From JAMXLO01 sp963791495 (GTDB lineage: Bacteria; Pseudomonadota; Alphaproteobacteria; Acetobacterales; Acetobacteraceae), in NCBI GenBank assembly GCA_963791495.1, contig CAWBST010000009.1, forward strand, positions 310,001 through 374,000: a stretch of DNA of 64,000 nucleotides. The letters are read 5' to 3'. This document shows, in pieces, positions 51,561 through 60,732 of this stretch (position 1 is its first letter; the number at the start of each line of letters is the position of its first letter). The position numbers were made by a program, and so were the translations under genes. The notes under the pieces are model-generated. The model was given only the letters and a program-made list of their open reading frames with translations, searched no databases and was not told the DNA's origin.

Positions 51561-52265
51561 TCAGTTGGCGAACGGCAGCTCGAAGGCCTGCAACAGCGCC
51601 TTCGCTTCCGCGTCCGTCTTGGCGGTGGTGACGAACTGGATGTCCATCCCGCGCACCAATTCCACCCGGTCGTAGTTGATTTCCGGGAATATGATCTGCT
51701 CCTTGACGCCCATCGCGAAATTCCCGCGCCCATCGAAGCCCTTGCCGGCAATGCCGCGGAAGTCGCGCACGCGCGGCATGGCGATGGTGATCAGCCGGTC
51801 CAGGAACTCGTACATCCGCGCCTTGCGCAGCGTCACCTTGCAGCCGATCGGCAGGCCCTTACGGATCTTGAAGCCGGCGATGGCCTTCTTCGCCAGCGTC
51901 TTCACCGGTTTCTGGCCGGAGATCGCGGTCAGCTCATCCACCGCCGCGTCGAGCTTCTTTGCATCGCCGGTCGCTTCGCCGACGCCCATGTTGATGACGA
52001 TCTTTTCCAGCTTCGGCACCTGCATAGGGTTCTTGTAACCGAACTCCTGCCGCAGCTTGCCGCGCACCTCGTCGAGGTAGCGCTTCTGCAGCCGAGGCAT
52101 TTCCCCAGGCGACGCAGCCACCACCTCCGCACCCGCCGCAGCCTGGGCGACGCGCGCACGCTCGGCGCGAGCTTCCACCTTGCCGCCACCCCTCAGTGGC
52201 GGGCCGGAACCTCTATTGCCACCGCCCTTCGGCGGCGCCTTCGGTCGATTCTTCGATCCGCTCAT
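51561..52265 (-). CDS. rplE: 50S ribosomal protein L5 with N-terminal extension
   Basis: L5, central to the 5S rRNA particle. The normal family start is near MPRLQKRYLDEVRGKL (ATG 52100). The frame stays open upstream to ATG 52265 and adds 55 residues rich in Gly, Pro, Lys and Ala (KNRPKAPPKGGGNRGSGPP). ATG 52265 has GAGG nine bases before it; ATG 52100 has GGGGAA close before it. The core (NPMQVPKLEKIVINMGVGEA, KVTLRKARMYEFLDRLI) is normal. Which start is used cannot be settled by eye, so the longer form is reported. A repeat lies just upstream. Confidence 0.9.
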   Translation of the reverse strand: MSGSKNRPKAPPKGGGNRGSGPPLRGGGKVEARAERARVAQAAAGAEVVAASPGEMPRLQKRYLDEVRGKLRQEFGYKNPMQVPKLEKIVINMGVGEATGDAKKLDAAVDELTAISGQKPVKTLAKKAIAGFKIRKGLPIGCKVTLRKARMYEFLDRLITIAMPRVRDFRGIAGKGFDGRGNFAMGVKEQIIFPEINYDRVELVRGMDIQFVTTAKTDAEAKALLQAFELPFAN

Positions 52266-52285
52266 GGTCTGGACCTCATGCGTCG

Positions 52286-52340
52286 TTCCGGGCGTCCGCC
52301 CGGTCCTCATTCGTCATGGTCGGGCTTGTCCCGACCATCA
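52286..52340. repeat. compound palindromic repeat between rplX and rplE
   Basis: On the minus strand TGATGGTCGGG, an ACAAG-type loop and CCCGACCATGACG, then GGACCGGGCGG and CGCCCGGAACG. The leading TGA is the rplX stop codon. This is the third copy of the two-part element in the cluster, again with paired stem changes. Confidence 0.85.
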
Positions 52341-52658
52341 GCTCTCGATCACTTCGCCCGTCGCCTTTGCGACGCGCACCTTCCGCCCGTCGTCGAGTAC
52401 GCGGAACCCGACCTTGGTCGGCTTCTCGCTGCGCGGATCGACGAGCATCAGATTGGACAGATGGATGGCAGCCTCCTGCTCGCGAATGCCGCCGGGCTCC
52501 TGCATGCCGCGCGGCTTCACGTGCCGCGTTGCCATTGCCACACCCTGCACCACCGCACGCTCGGCCTTCGGCTGCACACGCAGAACCTCGCCGCGCCGTC
52601 CCTTGTTGACACCCGAGATCACCACGACCGTGTCGCCCTTGCGGATGCGCGCCGCCAT
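52338..52658 (-). CDS. rplX: 50S ribosomal protein L24
   Basis: L24, 106 residues, an early assembly protein. MAARIRKGDTVVVISGVNKG is the family KOW start, and GGIREQEAAIHLSNLMLVDP, KPTKVGFRVLDDGRKVR are normal. Its ATG shares bases with the rplN stop. Its stop lies inside the repeat between rplX and rplE. Confidence 0.97.
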   Translation of the reverse strand: MAARIRKGDTVVVISGVNKGRRGEVLRVQPKAERAVVQGVAMATRHVKPRGMQEPGGIREQEAAIHLSNLMLVDPRSEKPTKVGFRVLDDGRKVRVAKATGEVIES

Positions 52659-53026
52659 CACAGCACCTCGGGCGCCAGCGACATGATCTTGGTGAATTTC
52701 CTCGCGCGCAGCTCGCGCACGACGGGACCGAAGATGCGCGTGCCGATCGGCTCGAGCTGCTTGTTGATCAGCACCGCCGCGTTGCGATCGAAGCGAATGG
52801 CGCTGCCGTCGCCGCGGCGCACGGGAAACGCCGTGCGCACGATCACCGCCTGGTGCACGTCGCCCTTCTTCACCTTGCCGCGCGGGATCGCCTCCTTGAT
52901 GGAGACGACAATGATGTCGCCCACCGAGGCCGTCTTGCGCTTCGATCCGCCCAGCACCTTGATGCACTGCACTCGACGCGCACCGGAGTTGTCGGCGACC
53001 TCCAGGTTGGTCTCGACATGGATCAT
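52658..53026 (-). CDS. rplN: 50S ribosomal protein L14
   Basis: L14, 122 residues, at the subunit interface. MIHVETNLEVADNSGARRVQ, VGDIIVVSIKEAIPRGKVKK and FGPVVRELRARKFTKIMSLA are all conserved. It overlaps rpsQ upstream by ATGA and rplX downstream by TGATG. Confidence 0.98.
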   Translation of the reverse strand: MIHVETNLEVADNSGARRVQCIKVLGGSKRKTASVGDIIVVSIKEAIPRGKVKKGDVHQAVIVRTAFPVRRGDGSAIRFDRNAAVLINKQLEPIGTRIFGPVVRELRARKFTKIMSLAPEVL

Positions 53027-53304
53027 GCCGCCGCTCCTTCCTTCGCCATTGCTTCGCCCCCGAGAGGCGATCCGTTACGCTCGACCACCAGCCAGGTCTT
53101 GCGCTTGCTGATCGGCGGACACTCCTCGATGCGCACCATGTCGCCGGTCTTGCACAGGTTCGCTTCGTCGTGCGCCGCGTACTTCTTCGAGCGCCGGATG
53201 AACTTCTTGTACAGCGGATGCATGACGCGACGATCGACCAGGACCGTCACGGTCTTGTCCATCTTGTCACTCGTCACCCGCCCTGTGAGCACGCGCTTCG
53301 GCAT
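53023..53304 (-). CDS. rpsQ: 30S ribosomal protein S17
   Basis: S17, 93 residues. MPKRVLTGRVTSDKMDKTVT and MVRIEECPPISKRKTWLVVE are standard; the tail is slightly longer than in E. coli and ends GGEAMAKEGAAA. The end overlaps rplN by ATGA; the gene follows rpmC by 15 bases. Confidence 0.97.
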   Translation of the reverse strand: MPKRVLTGRVTSDKMDKTVTVLVDRRVMHPLYKKFIRRSKKYAAHDEANLCKTGDMVRIEECPPISKRKTWLVVERNGSPLGGEAMAKEGAAA

Positions 53305-53319
53305 ATCGCGCAGGTCTCC

Positions 53320-53530
53320 TTACGACTTCGCCGCGGAGCGAGTCTTCTCCGCCATGATGGTCTTTACCCGCGCGATCTGCCGCCGCACCTGACGCACGCG
53401 GCCCACGCCCTCCTGCTGCCCCGTGGCACGCTGGAAACGCAGGTTGAACTGCTCCTTGCGCAGATCGAGCAGCATGGTGCTCAGCTCGTCCTGTCGTCTT
53501 CGCGCGTACATCCACCGCCTTGTCCGCCAT
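53320..53530 (-). pseudogene. rpmC: 50S ribosomal protein L29 gene with an apparent one-base insertion
   Basis: From ATG 53530 the frame reads MADKAVDVRAKTT, a normal L29 start. One extra G near 53491 then breaks the frame. The neighbouring frame continues DELSTMLLDLRKEQFNLRFQ, RATGQQEGVGRVRQVRRQIA and ends KTRSAAKS, a normal L29 body. Removing one base restores a 69-residue protein. An ATG at 53511 (MYARRRQDELS) could still make a 63-residue product. As L29 is rarely lost, a sequencing error is the most likely cause. ATG 53530 shares bases with the rplP stop. Confidence 0.85.
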
Positions 53531-53946
53531 CACGCGTCTCCGACGCGGGCGACGAACCGCGTGCGGATCGGCAGCTTCGCGGCACCGAGTGTGAGCGCCT
53601 CGCGCGCCAGATCGGCAGGCACGCCATCCACCTCGAACATGATCTTTCCTGGAGCGATGCGGCAGACCCAGAATTCCGGCGAGCCCTTACCCGACCCCAT
53701 GCGCACCTCGGCCGGTTTCGTCGAGACCGGCACATCGGGAAAGATACGGATCCACACGCGTCCGGTGCGCTTCATCGCACGCGTGATGGCGCGCCGTGCC
53801 GCTTCGATCTGACGCGCCGTCACCCGCTCCGGCTCCAACGCCTTCAGACCATACGTTCCGAAATTCAGCGTCACGCCGCCCTTGGCATTGCCGCGAATGC
53901 GGCCCTTGTGCGCCTTGCGGTACTTGGTGCGCTTCGGTTGCAGCAT
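53530..53946 (-). CDS. rplP: 50S ribosomal protein L16
   Basis: L16, 138 residues, beside the A site. MLQPKRTKYRKAHKGRIRGN, AARRAITRAMKRTGRVWIRI and MGSGKGSPEFWVCRIAPGK are standard. It follows rpsC across a 158-base spacer that contains palindromic repeats, much longer than the usual few bases. Confidence 0.98.
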   Translation of the reverse strand: MLQPKRTKYRKAHKGRIRGNAKGGVTLNFGTYGLKALEPERVTARQIEAARRAITRAMKRTGRVWIRIFPDVPVSTKPAEVRMGSGKGSPEFWVCRIAPGKIMFEVDGVPADLAREALTLGAAKLPIRTRFVARVGDA

Positions 53947-53967
53947 CGAATGTTACCCTTCCCCACC

Positions 53968-54053
53968 GTCATGGCCGGGCTTGGCCCGGCCATCCACGTC
54001 TTTCGTCCCGCACAAAGGAAAGACGTGGATGCCGACCTCCGTCGGCATGACGG
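53968..54053. repeat. composite of nested palindromes between rpsC and rplP
   Basis: On the plus strand GTCATGGCCGGGC and GCCCGGCCAT form one hairpin, CACGTCTTT and AAAGACGTG a second, and ATGCCGAC and GTCGGCAT a third, ending in GAC. The flanks GTCAT and ATGAC are themselves inverted, so the whole block can fold as one long stem. It is related to the TGATGG elements of the other spacers but does not supply the rpsC stop. Confidence 0.8.
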
Positions 54054-54104
54054 ACGCGGCACGCAATGCCACTGCGTTCAACCAATGCCTCGCCATCGCG
54101 TCCG

Positions 54105-54782
54105 TCACCGTTGCGGCGCCTGTTCGGCCGCACGGCGGTCCTGCGCCGTAGGGTCGTGCGCCATGATCTCACCCTTGAACACCCACACCTTCACGCCGCA
54201 GGTGCCATAGGTGGTCTTCGCCGTCGCCTCGCCGAAGTCGATGTCGGCGCGCAGCGTGTGCAGCGGGACGCGGCCCTCGCGATACCATTCGACGCGCGCT
54301 ATCTCCGCGCCGCCGAGCCGACCGCCACAGTTGATCCGGATGCCCTGCGCGCCCAACCGCATCGCAGACTGCACCGCGCGCTTCATCGCCCGGCGGAACG
54401 CGACCCGCCGTTCAAGCTGCTGGGCGATGTTCTCCGCCACCAACACGGCATCGATCTCCGGCTTGCGGATCTCCACGATGTTCAGCGCCACCTCGGCGTT
54501 GGCCATCTTGCTGAGGTCCTTCTTCAGAACCTCGATGTCCTGGCCCCGCTTGCCGATCACCACGCCAGGCCGCGCCGCATAGATCGTCACGCGCGGCTTC
54601 TTCGCCGGCCGCTCGATCACCACGCGCGACACGCCGGCACCGTGCAGCTTCTTGCGCAGATGGCCACGCAGCTTCAGGTCCTCGTGCAGCAGCTTGGAAT
54701 AGTCGTCGCCGGCGAACCAGCGGCTGTCCCAGGTGCGGTTGATGCCGAGCCGGAGCCCGACGGGATTGACCTTGTGACCCAT
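54105..54782 (-). CDS. rpsC: 30S ribosomal protein S3
   Basis: S3, 225 residues, at the mRNA entry. MGHKVNPVGLRLGINRTWDS, the KH domain (RPGVVIGKRGQDIEVLKKDL) and TYGTCGVKVWVFKGEIM are conserved. The tail (AQDRRAAEQAPQR) is of usual alphaproteobacterial length. Its ATG directly follows the rplV stop. Confidence 0.98.
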   Translation of the reverse strand: MGHKVNPVGLRLGINRTWDSRWFAGDDYSKLLHEDLKLRGHLRKKLHGAGVSRVVIERPAKKPRVTIYAARPGVVIGKRGQDIEVLKKDLSKMANAEVALNIVEIRKPEIDAVLVAENIAQQLERRVAFRRAMKRAVQSAMRLGAQGIRINCGGRLGGAEIARVEWYREGRVPLHTLRADIDFGEATAKTTYGTCGVKVWVFKGEIMAHDPTAQDRRAAEQAPQR

Positions 54783-55184
54783 CTATGCGGCCCCCGATAC
54801 CTGTTCGACTTCCTGTGCGCGTTCGGCGACGACGATCTTCAGATGGCTGAACCACTTCTCCACCCGCGCCGCGCGACCGCGACCGCGCGCATGGAACCGC
54901 CGCATCACCACCGAGCGCCCCACCTCGGCGCGTGACACAATCAGCCGATCGACGTCGAGCTGATGGTTGTTCTCGGCGTTGGCGATCGCGCTCTCCAACG
55001 CCTTCTTCACCTGCTGCGCGATGCGGCGCTTGGAGAATGTCAGCGTCGCCACGGCCTGCTGCGCCGGCCGATTGCGGATCAGCCCGGCAACCAGGTTGAG
55101 CTTGCGCGGTGACACACGCAGGTTCGACACTATCGCCTGCGCCTCGGTGTCCGCGATGCCGCGCGGATGACTGGGCTTGCTCAT
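54783..55184 (-). CDS. rplV: 50S ribosomal protein L22
   Basis: L22, 133 residues, lines the exit tunnel. AIVSNLRVSPRKLNLVAGLI and the beta hairpin region SRAEVGRSVVMRRFHARGRG are normal. The end is longer by about 15 residues (AERAQEVEQVSGAA) than in E. coli. Its ATG overlaps the rpsS stop by ATGA. Confidence 0.97.
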   Translation of the reverse strand: MSKPSHPRGIADTEAQAIVSNLRVSPRKLNLVAGLIRNRPAQQAVATLTFSKRRIAQQVKKALESAIANAENNHQLDVDRLIVSRAEVGRSVVMRRFHARGRGRAARVEKWFSHLKIVVAERAQEVEQVSGAA

Positions 55185-55459
55185 GAGCGCCTCGCCCGCT
55201 TGTCGCCGGCGTGTCCGGTGAATGTGCGCGTCGGGGAGAACTCGCCGAACTTGTGGCCTACCATGTTCTCGTTCACCTGCACCGGCAGGAACTTGTGCCC
55301 GTTATAGACACCGAAGGTCAGCCCGACGAACTGCGGCAGGATCGTCGAGCGGCGCGACCAGATGCGGATGATCTCGTTACGACCCGATTGGCGCGCGGCA
55401 TCCGCCTTGTTCAGCAGATAACCGTCGACGAACGGACCCTTCCAGACGGAACGCGCCAT
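55181..55459 (-). CDS. rpsS: 30S ribosomal protein S19
   Basis: S19, 92 residues, in the head near tRNA. MARSVWKGPFVDGYLLNKAD, TILPQFVGLTFGVYNGHKFL and FGEFSPTRTFTGHAGDKRAR are standard. One base separates it from rplB. Confidence 0.98.
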   Translation of the reverse strand: MARSVWKGPFVDGYLLNKADAARQSGRNEIIRIWSRRSTILPQFVGLTFGVYNGHKFLPVQVNENMVGHKFGEFSPTRTFTGHAGDKRARRS

Positions 55460-55460
55460 C

Positions 55461-56291
55461 TTACTTGCCCTTGTTGCGGCGGCGGATGATGAATTTGTCC
55501 GTGCCCTTGTTGCTGCGCGTCTTGTGGCCCTTGGTCGGCTGACCCCAGGGCGACACCGGATGCCTGCCGCCGGAGCTGCGACCCTCGCCGCCGCCCAGAG
55601 GATGATCGACCGGATTCATCACCACACCGCGGTTGTGCGGCATGCGTCCCATCCAGCGCGAGCGACCGGCCTTGCCGATCTTCTGGTTCATGTTGTCGGG
55701 ATTCGACACCGCACCGATCGAGGCCATGCATTCAGCTCGCACGATGCGCAGTTCGCCCGAACCAAGCTTGATCTGCGCCCAGCCGGCGTCCTTGCCGACA
55801 AGCTGCGCGTAGGTGCCCGCGGAGCGCGCGATCTTGCCGCCGGCGCCTGGCTTCATCTCGATATTGTGGATGATGGTACCGACGGGAATCGTCGCCATCG
55901 GCATCGCGTTGCCGGGCTTGATATCGACACGCTGGCCGGACACCACGCTATCGCCGGGGCGCAGCCGCTGCGGCGCGATGATGTAGGACAGCTCGCCGTC
56001 CTGGTACTTCACCAGCGCTATGAAGGCGGTGCGGTTCGGGTCGTATTCCAGCCGCTCCACCGTCGCCGACACGTCGAACTTGCGGCGCTTGAAGTCCACG
56101 TAGCGATAGGCCTGCTTGTGCCCGCCGCCCATGAAGCGGCTGGTGATGCGGCCGTGGTTATTGCGCCCGCCGGTGCCCGTCTTGCCCTCGGTCAGCGCCT
56201 TGACTGGCTTGCCCTTCCACAGCTCGGAGCGATTGATCAGTACGGTGCCGCGCAGGCTCGCGGTGACCGGATTGAACTGTCTGAGTGCCAT
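55461..56291 (-). CDS. rplB: 50S ribosomal protein L2
   Basis: L2, 276 residues, close to the peptidyl transferase centre. GRNNHGRITSRFMGGGHKQA, GRMPHNRGVVMNPVDHPLGG with the essential histidine, and SPWGQPTKGHKTRSNKGTDK are all intact. It follows rplW by 1 base. Confidence 0.98.
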   Translation of the reverse strand: MALRQFNPVTASLRGTVLINRSELWKGKPVKALTEGKTGTGGRNNHGRITSRFMGGGHKQAYRYVDFKRRKFDVSATVERLEYDPNRTAFIALVKYQDGELSYIIAPQRLRPGDSVVSGQRVDIKPGNAMPMATIPVGTIIHNIEMKPGAGGKIARSAGTYAQLVGKDAGWAQIKLGSGELRIVRAECMASIGAVSNPDNMNQKIGKAGRSRWMGRMPHNRGVVMNPVDHPLGGGEGRSSGGRHPVSPWGQPTKGHKTRSNKGTDKFIIRRRNKGK

Positions 56292-56292
56292 C

Positions 56293-56619
56293 TTATGCCA
56301 GGCCCGTGGTGAAATCGATCGACTGGCCGGCGGCCAGCTTGACGAACGCCTTCTTCACATCCGAACGGCTGCCGGGTCGTCCCCGGAAGCGCTTGCTCTT
56401 GCCCTTCTGCACCAGCGTGTTCACTGCCAGAACCGACACGCCGAACAGACCCTCGACCGCCGCCTTGATCTCGCGTTTGTTGGCATCCGACGCGACGCGG
56501 AAAACGAACTGGCCGCTTTCAGACAGCATCGTCGCCTTCTCGGTGATCACCGGCGACCGGATGATCTGGTACATCGCCTCGCGCGACAGCGTTGGCTTCC
56601 GCTTTATCGTGCCGCTCAT
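56293..56619 (-). CDS. rplW: 50S ribosomal protein L23
   Basis: L23, 108 residues, at the tunnel exit where signal recognition particle and trigger factor bind. The core starts MYQIIRSPVITEKATMLSES; the called start (MSGTIKRKPTLSREA) adds 15 residues and is favoured because its ATG overlaps the rplD stop. SKRFRGRPGSRSDVKKAFVK is normal. Confidence 0.95.
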   Translation of the reverse strand: MSGTIKRKPTLSREAMYQIIRSPVITEKATMLSESGQFVFRVASDANKREIKAAVEGLFGVSVLAVNTLVQKGKSKRFRGRPGSRSDVKKAFVKLAAGQSIDFTTGLA

Positions 56620-57266
56620 GCCGCGTCTCCGCCGTTCGCCAGGGCTGCCTTCGGTCCGAGCCGCTGCTTCAGGCCCTCGACGCCGGCGGTGGTGATCGCC
56701 AGCAGATCGTGGTTCAGGATGTCGTAGACGTTCGCACCGATAGTCGGCAGCACATCGATGCCCGCGATGTTGCGGCTCGCCCGCAGGAAGCCGACATCGA
56801 CCGCATGATCGACGATCAGCACCGAGGTCCAGCCGAGCAGCTTCAGCTTCTTTGCCAACTCGCCGGTCTTGGTCGTGCCGTTCGCGGCGTCGAGCACCAC
56901 CAGCTTGCCGTCAGCCTGCTTCTGCGACAGCGCCGAGATCAGGCCAAGCCGCCGCACCTTCTTGTTCAAACTGTATTCGTGTGAGCGCGGAATGGGCCCG
57001 TGCACGACGCCGCCCTTGCGGAACTGCGGTGCACGCAGGCTGCCCTGGCGCGCGTTGCCGGTGCCCTTCTGTCGGTACGGCTTGCGCGTCGTGCCGGACA
57101 CATCGTCCATGCCCTTGGTGCTGTGCGTACCGGCGCGGCGCTTCGCCAGCTGCCAATGCACCACGCGCGCCATGATGTCGGCGCGCGGCTTCGCGGCGAA
57201 GAGATCATCCGGCAACTCGGCGTTGCCGGCAGCCGTCTTGTCGAGGGTGGTGACTTCGATCTGCAT
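56616..57266 (-). CDS. rplD: 50S ribosomal protein L4
   Basis: L4, 216 residues, whose loop lines the tunnel (GTRKPYRQKGTGNARQGSLR region) and which represses the S10 operon in E. coli. MQIEVTTLDKTAAGNAELPD and the C-terminal NVYDILNHDLLAITTAGVEG are normal. It follows rplC by 3 bases and overlaps rplW by ATGA. Confidence 0.97.
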   Translation of the reverse strand: MQIEVTTLDKTAAGNAELPDDLFAAKPRADIMARVVHWQLAKRRAGTHSTKGMDDVSGTTRKPYRQKGTGNARQGSLRAPQFRKGGVVHGPIPRSHEYSLNKKVRRLGLISALSQKQADGKLVVLDAANGTTKTGELAKKLKLLGWTSVLIVDHAVDVGFLRASRNIAGIDVLPTIGANVYDILNHDLLAITTAGVEGLKQRLGPKAALANGGDAA

Positions 57267-57269
57267 CGT

Positions 57270-57983
57270 TCAGCCCGCCTGGTCCGTAAGCGCTGCTTCC
57301 GAACCGACAAGAGCTGCCGGATACGGCGCATCCGCAGGCCTCGCACGCTTCACCGCGTCGCGCACCAGCACAAAACCACCCTTCGCTCCGGGCACCGCGC
57401 CCCTGATCATCAGCAGGCCCTTTTCCGTATCCACTGCAGCAACCTGGAGATTGAGCGTGGTCACGCGCTCGACGCCAAGATGGCCCGCCATCTTCTTGTT
57501 CTTGAACACCTTGCCGGGGTCCTGCCGGTTGCCGGTGGAGCCATGGCTGCGATGGCTGATGGAGACACCATGGCTCGCTTCCAGGCCGTGGAAATTCCAG
57601 CGCTTCATCGATCCAGCAAAGCCCTTGCCCTGCGTCGTGCCGCAGACATCGACGTGCTGACCCACCGCAAAGTGCGCCGCTGACAATGTGGCACCCGGCT
57701 CCAGCAGCGCATCCGGCGCTACGCGGAATTCCACCAGCTTCGCCTTCGGCTCGACCTTGGCCTTGGCGAAGTGACCGCGGTTGGGCTGCGACACATTCTT
57801 CACCTTGGCCTTGCCCCAGCCGAGTTGCACCGCGTCGTAGCCATCCTTCTCCGCGGTGCGCTGCGCGACCACCTGCAACCCATCCAGCTGCAGCACGGTC
57901 ACCGCCACATGCGTGCCGTCGTCGCGAAAGATCCGGGTCATACCCAGCTTCTTGGCCAGCAATCCGGTGCGCATGGCTGCCAT
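57270..57983 (-). CDS. rplC: 50S ribosomal protein L3
   Basis: L3, 237 residues, reaches the peptidyl transferase centre. RTGLLAKKLGMTRIFRDDGT, GTTQGKGFAGSMKRWNFHGL and SHRSHGSTGNRQDPGKVFKN are diagnostic. The start is ATG 57983 with ATG 57974 as an alternative. The tail (KRARPADAPYPAALVGSEAA) is longer than in E. coli, as in related species. Confidence 0.97.
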   Translation of the reverse strand: MAAMRTGLLAKKLGMTRIFRDDGTHVAVTVLQLDGLQVVAQRTAEKDGYDAVQLGWGKAKVKNVSQPNRGHFAKAKVEPKAKLVEFRVAPDALLEPGATLSAAHFAVGQHVDVCGTTQGKGFAGSMKRWNFHGLEASHGVSISHRSHGSTGNRQDPGKVFKNKKMAGHLGVERVTTLNLQVAAVDTEKGLLMIRGAVPGAKGGFVLVRDAVKRARPADAPYPAALVGSEAALTDQAG

Positions 57984-57986
57984 CGC

Positions 57987-58301
57987 TCAGATCTTGATCT
58001 CGACGTCGACGCCGGCGGCGAGGTCGAGCTTCATCAGTGCATCCACCGTCTGCGGCGTCGGCTCGACGATATCGAGCAGCCGCCGATGCGTGCGGATCTC
58101 GAACTGCTCGCGGCTCTTCTTGTCGACATGCGGCGAGCGGTTGACGGTGAAGCGCTCGATATGCGTCGGCAGCGGGATCGGTCCGCGAACCCGGGCACCC
58201 GTGCGCTTGGCCGTGTTGACGATCTCCTTCGTGCTGTTGTCCAGCACGCGGTGATCGTAGGCCTTCAGCCGGATGCGGATATTCTGGTTGTCTACAGCCA
58301 T
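57987..58301 (-). CDS. rpsJ: 30S ribosomal protein S10
   Basis: S10 (NusE), 104 residues, also acts in transcription antitermination with NusB. ATG 58301 (MAVDNQNIRIRLKAYDHRVL) is standard, and GARVRGPIPLPTHIERFTVN and SREQFEIRTHRRLLDI are conserved. It begins the S10 operon part; a strong hairpin lies between it and tuf. Confidence 0.97.
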   Translation of the reverse strand: MAVDNQNIRIRLKAYDHRVLDNSTKEIVNTAKRTGARVRGPIPLPTHIERFTVNRSPHVDKKSREQFEIRTHRRLLDIVEPTPQTVDALMKLDLAAGVDVEIKI

Positions 58302-58329
58302 CGGTCTGTTCCGGGTCCCCTGCAAACGC

Positions 58330-58363
58330 CACCGGCGCCCCACGTTGCCGTGGAGCGCCGGTG
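58330..58363 (-). terminator. strong hairpin between tuf and rpsJ
   Basis: CACCGGCG, CCCCACG, a TTGC loop and CGTGGAGCGCCGGTG fold into a long stem of about 15 pairs with one mismatch. It starts 13 bases after the tuf stop. No clear U-run follows in the direction of transcription, so it may be a weak terminator, attenuator or processing site between the str and S10 parts rather than a full terminator. Confidence 0.5.
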
Positions 58364-58376
58364 CCGCTTATCTCCG

Positions 58377-59567
<1,191 letters not shown>

Positions 59568-59592
59568 CTTCGTTGTCTCCGGTTAAGTCAGT

Positions 59593-60069
59593 TCACCAGC
59601 GGTAGTGGCTGAAGGCCTTGTTCGCCTCCGCCATCCGATGGGTGTCTTCACGCTTCTTCACCGCCGCGCCGCGATTGTTGACCGCGTCCAGCAGTTCGTT
59701 CGACAGGCGGTCTTCCATCGTGTGCTCGCCCCGCTTGCGCGCGGCGTCGATCAGCCAGCGGATCGCCAGCGCCTGGCGGCGCTCCGTACGGACTTCCACC
59801 GGCACCTGGTAGGTCGCGCCACCAACGCGCCGCGAACGCACCTCCACCGCCGGCTTCACGTTGTCCAGCGCCTCGTGGAACATGCGCACCGGGTCGGCCT
59901 GCGCACCGCCGCGGCGCTTCATCACGTCGAGCGCGCCATACACGGTGCCCTCGGCCACCGACTTCTTGCCGTCGTACATCAGCGCGTTCATGAAGCGTGT
60001 GACGACGATGTCACCGAACTTGGCGTCCGGCAGGATCTCGCGTTTGACGGCGCGGCGGCGACGGCTCAT
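59593..60069 (-). CDS. rpsG: 30S ribosomal protein S7
   Basis: S7, 158 residues, organises the head. MSRRRRAVKREILPDAKFGD, the beta hairpin VEVRSRRVGGATYQVPVEVR and RWLIDAARKRGEHTMEDRLS are normal. It follows rpsL by 11 bases. Confidence 0.98.
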   Translation of the reverse strand: MSRRRRAVKREILPDAKFGDIVVTRFMNALMYDGKKSVAEGTVYGALDVMKRRGGAQADPVRMFHEALDNVKPAVEVRSRRVGGATYQVPVEVRTERRQALAIRWLIDAARKRGEHTMEDRLSNELLDAVNNRGAAVKKREDTHRMAEANKAFSHYRW

Positions 60070-60080
60070 CGCGTGTCTCC

Positions 60081-60452
<372 letters not shown>

Positions 60453-60732
60453 CGCGCCTCTTTCATTCCGTTCGGTCGGCCCCGCCATAGGCAAAACCGC
60501 CATTTGACAGGCATAGCCCGCCGGCTGGGAGCATCCCATCCTGCGGGTCCTGGAGCCCACGGCCTCGGCCCGCCGGTGTCTCCGGAGGCGGCGCCGCACG
60601 CGACTTCGGCCTGCAAACGACGGCCGCCGGTGCAACCATGCCGGGTCGGCCAGAGGGGGCGGAACCTAGTGGCGGGTCAGAGGGGTGTCAATATCGACGC
60701 GGCAGGATTCGCGGTGCCTGAACACCGGTATG
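60453..60732. other. leader region upstream of rpsL
   Basis: 280 bases between the cupin gene's end and rpsL. It should contain the main promoter of the str-S10-spc-alpha cluster, but no confident -35/-10 pair was found by eye. Open frames through it are shadows. Its A+T-richer part lies near 60480-60510 (CCATTTGACAGGC). Confidence 0.5.
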
